This document shows positions 33,632 through 43,000 of a DNA stretch of 64,000 nucleotides, piece after piece. Both the position numbers and the translations under genes were made by a program. The DNA is from Boswellia sacra (Eukaryota > Streptophyta > Magnoliopsida > Sapindales > Burseraceae). The stretch is taken from contig SNVD02011052.1 in the NCBI GenBank assembly GCA_013180625.2, positions 62,001 to 126,000 on the forward strand. The letters run 5' to 3'. Position 1 is the first letter of the stretch. Each line of letters begins with the position of its first letter. The notes beneath the pieces are model-generated. The model was given only the letters and a program-made list of their open reading frames with translations. It searched no databases and was not told the DNA's origin.

Positions 33632-35277
33632 TGATAGGTGTCTATTTATGTATTACTTTTATATCAATTCGTCCATGTTTCTTTGCTATATTCCTTGGTA
33701 TTTTTATGTTTTTGTGTGGTTTTGATGTTTGTAGGAGTTTTGGAGCAACTTGCACAAAAATGGAGTAAAACCCTTCATTTTCACTTCTGCTAGTCAGTGA
33801 TCTTCTCGGATTTAATTGTATTGATATACAATGAACCCGACGACATGTTATATACCGTTGGAAAGCTCTCGAAGTCTATTTTCTGGAGAAATTTACGGTT
33901 TATAAATCCATTCAGTGTACCAAAAGTTGTAATCAAAACAGTATGAGATGTATAGAAATATAATTCCACAAGTCACTGTAGCATGTATAATACGGGGCAC
34001 TGTAGCAATTCACTGTAGCAGAGTATTTAAACACATTTTAGGGTTTTATTTTGATAACTTGAAGAGGGGAGAACGTGGTGGAGGCTGCAGCTCTGGAATT
34101 CTTTCATCTCTTGGAGTTCTTGAAGGAGAAAGGAAGCTTGGAAAGAGGAAGAACTACAATCCAAAGAGAATTACATCAAATTTGCTAAGTTTTTCCCTTC
34201 CCTTTCATTTTCTGGAATGTCTCCATGTTGTATTGTATTTACCACGTTCTTAAACATGTGTAACTGAATCTGAATTGGTTGAGGGTGATTTCAAAGCCCC
34301 TGATATGGTTTTTGTGAGTTGATTGTGCAAGAAGTTGTTATCCAATTCTCTAATTGAAGTTGCTTGTATTTTCCCATATCTAATGCTTATGATTACTTGC
34401 TGATTGTATTTAGAATGGCCAATTGAATATAATCTGGTTGTTGTCTATTTTTTTTTTTTTTTTTGTAACCGAGGTGTCCGGGCCAGCTTACGCGCACCAC
34501 GACTAATCCTCGGAGGAGACTAGCGCAACCACAACCTACTGTCACGGTCTCCCACTTAAATCATGGAGGAGGCCATTGTGGAGACTCGAACCCAGGACTT
34601 CACCATTGGTGCTGTACCAACTCCATCCTGGCCCGCTTCACCACTTGAACCAACCCATTGTTGGTCTGGTTGTTGTCTATTGCTAGAATAGAAATCTTGA
34701 TCCGTAATTGTCTTGAATTTCTAATCCTTAGTAGCAAAATTGTGATCAGAGATTGCAATTGGAGAATACAACCTAAGTTAAATAATCCGAGCTTGTGTGT
34801 TTATTGCTTAGATCAACCTATCTTTCTTATCGTAATGCATCCATTGAATTAAATTTAGAGAGCTTGTTCTAGGTTGTTTAATGGATAGAGATTAAATAAA
34901 GAGCCTGTTTTATTTAACAACAAAGTAAGGAAAGATTGGGATAACAGAGCTTGTTGTTATCTACGGTTGATAATTTCAATACTGTAATTGGATGACAATT
35001 CTATGATTAATTCGCAAATCCATATCTCGTGGTAGAGAAGGATCCCTTAACCAGATTTCTCCTCATTGATCTTTTATTCAAATTAACTTCTGTTTTGTTA
35101 TTCTTAATTTGCATTCTTATTTCATTTAGTTAATCATTCAACAAAACCCCCCCCCATTTAGTTAATTGTGGTTGGAAAATAACAAATTCAGTTAGAATCA
35201 ATCCTCGTGGGAACGATATCTTACTTATCACTTTATTACTTGTGCGACTAGTATACTTGCTAGTTTCGAACGCATCA
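33632..35277 (+). repeat. Right LTR of the nested Athila-like element, with SINE
   Basis: It matches the left LTR, but is 1646 bp instead of 1409 because of a SINE plus its target duplication. Apart from this the lengths agree within about 5 bp. Confidence 0.92.
34450..34664 (-). mobile_element. tRNA-derived SINE in the right LTR
   Basis: A 215 bp insertion flanked by a perfect 17 bp target duplication TCTGGTTGTTGTCTATT (34433-34449 and 34665-34681). On the minus strand it has an A-box-like TGGTTCAAGTGG (34641-34652), a B box GGTTCGAGTCTC (34581-34592) and ends in a poly(A) tail, seen as the T run at 34450-34464. The left LTR has one copy of the target and no insert. Confidence 0.93.
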
Positions 35278-36176
35278 TCCTCCTTTAAAGACTCCTGACA
35301 AGGGACAACTCATCCTTCAGACAGACACAAGTGACAAATTTTGGGGAGCAGTGCTACTCGAGCAAGAAGGAAGCTACAGAAGAATTTGTGCATATAAATC
35401 CGGGCAGTTCTCAGACTCTCAACAACACTATCCTTCATCCAAAAAAGAGGTGTTAGCAGTCATCAACGCTATCAAGAAATTTCAATTCTATCTCTCTCTT
35501 GAAGAATTTATGGTAGAAACAGACTACAAATATTTTGAAGGATTGCTCAGAAGAAGAGAAGGCGAGATTCCAGATCCTTAGCTCGCTTGATGGTCAGAGT
35601 CTCTTTCGAGATTCAAGTTCACTGTTCGCTACATCAAAGGTGAATCAAACGTGTTAGCAAATTTTCTATCCAGACTAATTCCTAGACCAATTCAAGTGAT
35701 AACAATGGCTTCTAGTTCATCTAAGCCATACATGCTGGGTCATGACGCTTTTGAAAGAAGGCAGGAAGGTCCTAGAAAAGAATTAGCAGAAGTCTATCAA
35801 ATGCCATTACTGTACTGTACTCACAGTCGAGTTCCAGACAATGTCCTCAACTCACCGGATCTCTTTTACAAAGAGAGGATAAAAAATCTGCAGCTCTTGA
35901 ATGATAGTTTAGATGATGATTCGATTCAGGAATATCGGCATGATTACCATGAATGGCTTCGCAAACAAGGAAGAGCTAATGAGATTCAAAATCCGTCACC
36001 ACCATAGGAAGATCTTGAAGAACAATGGGAAGATTGGCCACAACTGCAAATGCCTAATGAACCAGTTGATCCATAAGTTCCACCCATCAATCAGATTCCA
36101 TGGCAGAATGATTTCTTCTTTGACACAGATGAAGATTGAAGCAGAAGCAAAGTGGATCCATCAGCAGAAGCAATGG
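35278..36176 (+). pseudogene. Caulimovirid RNase H and C-terminal region, continuation
   Basis: The viral frame resumes after the nested element with the RNase H region, but two stops lie close together near 35579 and 35588. After RNase H comes a segment with MASSSSKPYMLG, also found at about 37484. Relative to that copy the C-terminal region here carries an internal rearrangement or deletion near 35780. It runs straight into the intergenic region, so this is the 3' end of the viral coding region. Confidence 0.8.
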
Positions 36177-36546
36177 TGAATAGACATGATGTGACTTGAT
36201 GTGACGTAAAGTAATAAAGCATGAGATGAGTCATGCTAGTGTAATGATGTAATGTTACCTTTATGTGTGAGTCATATTGTGAGGTGTCCAGTGTAATGAT
36301 GTTAGTGATAAGGTGTGAGTTGTAAAGTAGTGTGATGTGACATAAAGTATGTAATAACGTATAAAGGAGATTCCTTAGAGATAATGAAGCATCCTAGCAT
36401 AGTATCCTGGCTTTGCCTATATAAAGAATACGAAGGCTTTGTATTGGGACACGGAATACTAGCCGAGTCTCTCGTGAGTCTATCCGTTGTATAAACCCTT
36501 TCTCTAGTAATGGTATCAGAGCTTGTACTCTGAGCTTCTTTGTTTT
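36177..36546 (+). promoter_or_regulatory. Viral intergenic region, copy 2
   Basis: Collinear with 21881-22180. TATA box CTATATAAAG near 36418-36427, and primer site TGGTATCAGAGC at 36511-36522. At about 36541 it jumps directly into RT sequence, a rearrangement junction. Confidence 0.85.
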
Positions 36547-37796
36547 TATAGTGCCATATGGTCATTATGAATGGAACGTGATGCCTTTTGGTCTCAAGAA
36601 TGCTCCTTCCGAATATCAGCACAGAATGGATGATGTGTACAAAGACATAATTAACTTTTGTCTTGTATACATTGACAATGTCCTTATCTTCAGCAATAAT
36701 GAATAAGATCATGTCCATTATCTTAAACAGTTCAAGAAGTTAACTTTTGAACATGGCTTGGTCTTATCTGAAAAGAAGATGTTCATTGGAATCCCGGAAG
36801 TAAATTTTCTTGGATTGCATATCAAAGATGGCTACACTACGCCAATGCCACATATTGCTGAAAAGATATTCTTGTTCCCTGACAAGTTGACAAGCAAAAA
36901 GATGATTCAACAATTCTTAGGAATCGTCAATTATGTAGGAGATTATATAAAGAATCTGTCCAGATACACAAGCAAAATCTCAAGGCATATAAAGAAGAAA
37001 GCAGCAGCATGGTCAGACGAAGCAACTCAAGCTGTGATTGATTTGAAAGAAAAATGCAAGTCTCTTCCTCCTTTAAAGATTCCTGACAAGGGATAACTCA
37101 TCCTTCAGACAGACGCAAGTGACAAATTTTGGGGGGCAGTGCTACTCGAGCAAGAAGGAAGCTACAAAAGAATTTGTGTATATAAATCCGGGCAGTTCTC
37201 AGACTCTCAACGACACTATCCTTCATCCAAAAAAGAGGTGTTAGCAGTCATCAACGCTATCAAGAAATTTCAACTCTATCTCTCTCTTGAAGAATTTGTA
37301 GTAGAAACAGACTACAAATATTTTGAAGGATTGCTCAGAAGAAGAGAAGGCGAGATTCCAGATCCTCAGCTCGCTAGATGGTCAGAGTCTCTTTCGAGAT
37401 TCAAGTTCACTGTTCGCTACATCAAAGGTGAATCAAACGTGCTTGCAAATTTTTTGTCCAGACCAATTCAAGTGATAACAATGGCTTTTAGTTCATCTAA
37501 GCCATACATGCTGGGTCAGGATGCTTTTGAAAGAAGGCAGGAAGGTCTCAGAAAGAGAAAACTTCCTCAAACTTTAAAAGATTATAAAGGCAAGACAATT
37601 GTGGAACCAAAAGAATATTCTTATGATCTTCAACTATTATGTTCTCTATTTCCTCCAGAAATTAAAGCAGATATTAAAGATCGAGTGTTTTATGCACGTG
37701 ACTATCATGAGCGTAAACGTCAAGAGATTTTCAAATATTGGAGAGAACATTCGATCAAACCATCGATTTGGACTGTAACTATTTTTTTTAGCTAAA
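36547..37796 (+). pseudogene. Second caulimovirid RT-RNase H fragment
   Basis: A paralogue of 26200-26675 plus 35278-35750. The active site reads YIDN at 36668-36679. Stops occur at 36704-36706 and 37094-37096; the RNase H and C-terminal part (37139-37796) is otherwise open. It supplies the undamaged layout that shows about 46 bp are missing at the adapter (equivalent to about 37020-37065). Confidence 0.85.
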
Positions 37797-38487
37797 AAAT
37801 TCCTCATTTATACAGAAGAATTAACTAATACATGACAATTGGGCAGCTGAGATCATCAGCATGACAATTAAAATAATACCAAATAACATCAATCACTACT
37901 TGATGAAAACTAAGTTTGTGCGAGACATTTTATAACCGTTAAAGCTAACTTTCTAGTAATCAAATGAGTGATCACATTGGTTGCAGGAGTAAATAACCAG
38001 CCTTTCAATACTCCAGAGGGGTACAAATCTTTTGATTTCATAATATGCGAGTAGTTCAGTTCATCCCGCATCAAACACAAGTAGAGCACAACATGAAAAG
38101 GACAAATTTATATGAAAGGCAAATTTAATCATGACAGAAAGGGTATTTCAACTTCAAAGAACTACGAGGTTCAATGAAACAGATCTACGATCATGTGAAA
38201 TAATAGACACATATTTTACAACTAATTACGTAGTTGGAATTATCGTATTTGATTTCATCATAGAAAGGCAAACCGACCAACCTAACGAAGATTTTTTTTC
38301 CCCCCTATATGCATGTTAGGTGCTAGTACTCCCTCTTCTCTGAACCAGTTTGTAAAGGACAACGGTGACATATTTGGAACGGAAACGATGAGTAAATCCA
38401 AGCGCCACACTGATCGAGGGGCCTCTCGATTTTCGATGTATAGATGGTTTAGGATAACATTCTGTGGCAAAGGAAGAGTTTTAGAGC
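37797..38487. other. Unassigned segment inside the viral insertion
   Basis: About 690 bp without similarity to the viral parts that I can see. A 62-codon open frame on the minus strand (38282-38470) is too short to call. It could be captured host DNA or filler at a rearrangement. Confidence 0.4.
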
Positions 38488-38811
38488 CATCACTAGAGAA
38501 AGGGTTTACACAAAGGATAGACTCACGAGAGACTCGGCTAGTATTCCGTGTCCCAATACAAAGCCTTCGTATCCTTTATATAGGCAAAGCCAGGATACTA
38601 TGCTAGGATGCTTCCTTATCTCTAAGGAATCTCTTTTACACGTTATTACATACTTTATGTCACATCACACTACTTTACAACTCACACCTTATCACTAACA
38701 TCATTACACTGGACACCTCACTACATGACTCACACATAAAGACAACATTATATCATTACACTAGCATGACTCATCTCATGCTTTGTTGCTTTACATCACA
38801 TCATGTCTATT
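38488..38811 (-). promoter_or_regulatory. Viral intergenic region, copy 3, inverted
   Basis: Reverse complement of the other two copies. TATA box at about 38575-38584 read on the minus strand. It diverges from copy 2 at the primer site. It is the right end of the viral insertion. Confidence 0.85.
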
Positions 38812-38856
38812 GACTGAATGACCCCAATTTGTGTCTTCATCATGGACAACATGAAA

Positions 38857-38859
<3 letters not shown>

Positions 38860-38889
<30 letters not shown>
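38860..38889. repeat. (TA)n microsatellite at the right edge of the viral insertion
   Basis: About 30 bp of TA repeats, about 50 bp from the last recognisable viral base. It pairs with the TA run at 21848-21880. Confidence 0.9.
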
Positions 38890-38891
<2 letters not shown>

Positions 38892-40931
38892 AGGCCTTGA
38901 TTCATAGGCCTAAGTCCACTAACTTTCAACCCACTTAATCCTTTAAGACATGGTTTCTAAATTTTGTAATATATAAATGCATACATACTAATTTTCTTTT
39001 GAAACTCTATGTTACGTCCACGAGACAGCAAAGAAATATTCTCTTCACTAAAAAAAAAAAAAAAAACACTTATGAGATTGAGAGAATCCCCACAATCTCT
39101 CAACTAGGAGCTCCCATGTAGCCTTCAATAGAGCTTTGTATGTAATGACGAAGTACTACTAGAGATCACCTAATTATACTACTATATCCAATCCTATTAA
39201 GATAAATAATCCTACAAGTATTAGATAACATAACTCAAATACGATAAGCTTTTGTAAATAAATAAAAAATTAGGTGTATAATCATAAATTAAGATAAATT
39301 CTAATCCTATAAAAATTAAGATTCATAATTAACTAATATCCTAAACATGAATCCTTTAATTAATTTAATATCTTAATAGAAAACGTTCTCCTGTTTCAAA
39401 AATATGTGGTAATAATTGAGGGCGGCATTATTGCTTTTTCAATACCCACCATTTTCTGTGGAAGTCACCATGACATTTAACTTTATTGTTTGCTTTGTCA
39501 ATTTTTGAAATTTCTTTTTGGCTATTATTGATTAATTAATTGGTTCAACTAAAGGTCTCTCAGTATATAAAATGCCAACGGCCAACCACCTTATGAAGTT
39601 TTGCTGATTTGTATCTGGAAAGTGGACGATCCGAAGACTTGATTATGTAAGTCATGCACACTAAATTTGACTAAAAGATAATGGAAGTAAACGTATTTTT
39701 AATGTAGCGTGTTATTAGTAAAGATATTGATTAGTAGTAAACATCATTCAAAGTTAAATTTATTATACTTTAACTTTAAATATCGTTGGAAAATTCATTT
39801 CATTTTCTTGAACTAACTTGGTTAATTAATTATTATTTGTCACAAATATAGTAACTTTCATTAAATAAATAATGAAATGATGTGGTAAGTAATTCGATAA
39901 TATTACAACATGTGGACACATTATTTGGGATAAGTTTTGAGACAATTTTATAGAAGAGTCCAATTACTATAATTTTAATGTTTCAAGGATATAACCATCT
40001 TTTAGACGTGTAAGTCTTAATAATCAATTAATAGGTAGCATGTTAATATTTGTGTTTTAGAGGTTAATTTGTTTGTGGTACTACGGTTTCAAGACTTTTG
40101 ATTATTTGGCATGTGATTTGCAAATGTGCGATCTATAAATTCATTAAGACCTTAAAAGCTTTAGTATTTAGATTTATTAGGATAAATTTAGCCAGGACTC
40201 GACTAATTAATCGGTTTTGAAAATGTTAAAGTTGTTTGATAATTATAATCTTAATAAGTTATTTTTTAAAATACAAATATATTAAATTATCTATTTAAAA
40301 AAATTAACATGAGGTATAATTGGTTTTTTATGAGTCAATGGTCGTCTAATTTAACTTTTATTGACTTGAAAGATAGCACTTGCGATTGTTAAAATCTGTA
40401 GGTATTTTTGACTGAATCACTCTAAAATAATTTATTAAGTATTTATTTGTATTTTTGAAGTTTTTGTTTTCAAAATTTAGAAAGATTATGTGGTAGGCTT
40501 TAAATTTTTTTAAATTTTAAAAATAATATGTGATTAATATTAATTTAAATGTATTAAAAAATATGTATTTTCATGAGACAGTTTTTAAGTTTATAAGCAA
40601 ACACAACCTTTAATTTCCCCCAAAATCTACAGATGTTGACTGTCTCTAGACAAAATTATTTATGAGGTGTGTATATATCATTTTTCCCTCAGTAAGTCAT
40701 TATCGAATATCGACATGCAGATAAGACGAGATAGCAATGCAGATAAGACGAGACAACAACCAGAATTATTGATAGGGTGTCTATGCATATCCACCGAAGA
40801 ATAAAAAGCCAAGACAAACATGATTTTTTGGCAAAATTTTTTTTTTTTTGATTTAAATAATGAAGAAAACACCACCACCCACGTTTTTCGCGCACTGGAG
40901 AACAAGATAGGAACCGAGTGATTAACCTTAT
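38890..40931 (+). repeat. Host segmental duplication, unit 2, left part
   Basis: No gene. From about 39400 it matches unit 1 (about 5780-7150) and unit 3 (about 52200 onward). It is interrupted at 40931 by a gypsy element and continues at 48865. Confidence 0.75.
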
Positions 40932-41384
40932 TGTTGATGCACGATTTCCGGGCGATCGGGAAGCGGGTCGGAGCTCGGGTGGTACGTCGGTCCAATCCTG
41001 CGAGCAAAGAAAAACAGTCAAGGGTGCCGGCGAGAACCCTCCGACGCTCAAGTCAGTTTCCGGCACTCCGGAATTTTCTGGGAGAATTTCCTAGAGAGAG
41101 AAGCTCTCAAAAGTGAAGGAAATTTAGAGAGAGAATAAGTTCAGAAAAGTGTGCATACCTTGAGTAATAATTCGGAGGGTTTATATAGGAGTCAGGATGG
41201 GTTATTGTGAGACTCAGATAATAGGCCCAAATAATGGGCTTTAGTAATGGGCTTACTGTATTAGATTTAATTGAGCCAGGATGGGTCATTGTGGGACCCA
41301 GACAATGGGCCAAAATAATGGGCTTCAGTAATGGGCTTACTGTATTAGAAATAATTGAGGCCCAATATTGTTATGGCCATAACA
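40932..41384 (-). repeat. 3' LTR of the minus-strand gypsy element
   Basis: 453 bp. On its own strand it starts TGTTATGGCCATAACA, a 16 bp perfect palindrome, and ends GCATCAACA. Confidence 0.93.
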
Positions 41385-41400
41385 GTAGTCCCCCCAAGCC
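41385..41400 (-). other. Polypurine tract
   Basis: On the minus strand a G-rich GGGGGGACTAC stretch lies directly before the 3' LTR. Confidence 0.65.
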
Positions 41401-41510
41401 CAAGTTGACCAATGGGTCGGCGTAGGGACTATTTAGTTGTTCTGGGCTATAAATTAAATGTGTTAGGGGGCCGGCCCAAAGATATGATTCATTTAACCCT
41501 AAATTGGTGC

Positions 41511-41520
41511 TCTATATAAG
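41511..41520 (+). promoter_or_regulatory. TATA box of the antisense gene
   Basis: TCTATATAAG on the plus strand inside the element, about 125 bp before a consensus splice donor (CAA|GTAAGTAC at 41641-41651). It points to a separate promoter directed against the element's own transcript. Confidence 0.6.
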
Positions 41521-41939
41521 ACACAAGTGTTGGAGAGTAGGGTTTACTCAAAAATAGGAGAGGGCACCTTGGAGGCGAGCAGTGTAAGTGACCCCGGCAA
41601 ACAGAACTCTACAATCCGAGCAAGAATTCTCCGACTGCCGCAAGTAAGTACTTTTTTCTTGTGTATATACTTTAGAATACATGGATTAGGTTTAATTTTT
41701 GTGCTTATTATTGTCTTGTCTATTTTTTTCAATGCAAAAAATCTGTACGGATTATGCCCTATGTATGTGTGTACGTGATTTGTGTGAGAATATGAAAATG
41801 TTTGCATGTGTTTTCCCTTGAGGGTTTGTGTGTGGAAGAAGGAGAAACATGAATGTGCGTTCGAGCGTGATGGAAGAAGAAATACATGGGTGTGTTCGGG
41901 TGTGAAGGAAGAAGAAATAATGGGCGTGTTCGGGTTTGA

Positions 41940-42500
41940 AGGGGGGCCAGCTCGCATGGGCGAGCGGCGTGCACAGCAAGCCCGCGTGGGCGAGCTGCTA
42001 CGCACGCAGGGGCTGCACTGGACGCGCAGCAGGCTCGCGAGGGCGAGCAGGCTTGCGTGTCCTGGGCGTGCTACGAGGGCCTTGTGCGCGCAAGATGGGC
42101 GCGCAGGCTCTGTGCGTGCAGGGCAGGCTGCCGAGGTCCCAGGCTCGCGGGGAGGGCAAGCCCGCGAGGCTTCTGGGCGCGCAGGCAAGTCGCGCGCGCT
42201 GTGGCCTGCATGCGTGCATGCTGTGGCCTGCATACGCGCGCGCTGTAGCACGCTCGCACGAGCGCTGGGCGCTGCATGCCTGGACGCTATGCGCTACATG
42301 CATGGGCGCAGGGCATGTCTGTCTAGGCGTGTAGGCGAGGTGCTGCGATGTCCTGGGCGCGCGGGCGAGCTGCTGCGAGGCCCTGGGCACGCGGGCGAGC
42401 TCCCGCGAGGCTCCTGCGTGCACAAGTCGAAGACTTGAGTCGTTGGCGTGCAGGGGCGGCGTGCCTGCGAGGCGTGGGCTGCGCTGCATGCGGCATGCAA
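41940..42500. repeat. GC-rich, CpG-rich repetitive block
   Basis: Degenerate repeats of GCGCGGGCGAGCTGC-like words in the first intron of the antisense gene, strikingly GC-rich against AT-rich surroundings. ORFs of up to 235 codons appear in several frames on both strands; they are by-products of the composition. Confidence 0.8.
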
Positions 42501-42527
42501 CGTTTACGCGTAGGGACCCCTCTGAGG

Positions 42528-43000
42528 AAATTTGAGTTAATGCGGGGGTGTTTCAGCAATTTTTTAAATTTCACTTTTTAACTGTGGGGGTGTCCCTGTA
42601 AAATATCAGAACTTTTATTTAAAATCGCGGGGGTGTCTCCGCGAATTTTCAAATCTTGATTTTAATTCACGGGGGTGTTTCTGCGAGATTTCAAACCATG
42701 ATTTAAAAATCGCGGGGGTGTTTCCGCGAAATTTTAAACATTGATTTAAAAAATGCGGGGGTGTTTCCGCGAAATTTCAAACATTGATTTAAAAAATGCG
42801 GGGGTGTTTCCGCGAAATTTCAAACTTTGATTTAAAAAATGCGGGGTTGTTTTAACGAAATTTCAAACTTTGATTCTTTATTCGCGGGGGTGTTTCTGCT
42901 AAATTTCAAACTTTGATTTAAAAATCGCGGGGGTGTTTTCGCGAATTTTTAAACTTTTATTTTTAATTCGCGGGGGTGTTTCCGCAAATTTTTCAAAGTA
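42528..43000. repeat. Tandem array, ~43 bp unit, ~11 copies
   Basis: Each unit has GCGGGGGTGTTTCCGCGAAA followed by an AT-rich half. CGCGG and CCGCG can pair within most units. It lies in the same intron as the GC-rich block and ends about 100 bp before the acceptor. Confidence 0.9.

Larger units (their letters stand above)
26719..35277 (+). mobile_element. Nested gypsy-type LTR element, Athila-like, lacking RT, RNase H and integrase
   Basis: LTRs are 26719-28127 and 33632-35277. The primer site is TGGCGCCGTTGCCGGGG, and the polypurine tract is AAGTGTGGGGGAATT. The interior holds the C-terminal part of gag, a protease, a stub of the start of RT and then a long non-coding 3' region with one extra ORF. 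It sits in viral sequence, which resumes at 35278. The expected target duplication is not visible on the left because the adapter replaces that flank. It has no RT, RNase H or integrase, so it would be non-autonomous. Confidence 0.85.
21881..38811 (+). mobile_element. Rearranged endogenous caulimovirid (florendovirus/petuvirus-like), with a nested LTR element
   Basis: A patchwork of one plant pararetrovirus type. It comprises: intergenic region plus a long polyprotein frame (21881-26675), an adapter join, a nested retroelement (26719-35277), the 3' part of the polyprotein (35278-36176), a second intergenic region (36177-36546), a second RT-RNase H fragment (36547-37796), about 690 bp unassigned, and an inverted third intergenic region (38488-38811). 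The movement protein, zinc-knuckle capsid, protease, RT, RNase H order in one frame fits florendoviruses and petuviruses. TA repeats at both edges fit what is known of florendovirus integration sites. All coding parts are broken. Confidence 0.85.

Noticed and set aside
38282..38470. 62-codon minus-strand ORF in the unassigned viral-insertion segment
   Set aside because: Too short, no recognised motif, and no splice or promoter context.
41544..42438. Overlapping long ORFs (up to 235 codons) on both strands in the GC-rich block
   Set aside because: They appear in several frames at once and have biased, repetitive composition; a GC-rich repeat with few stops explains them.
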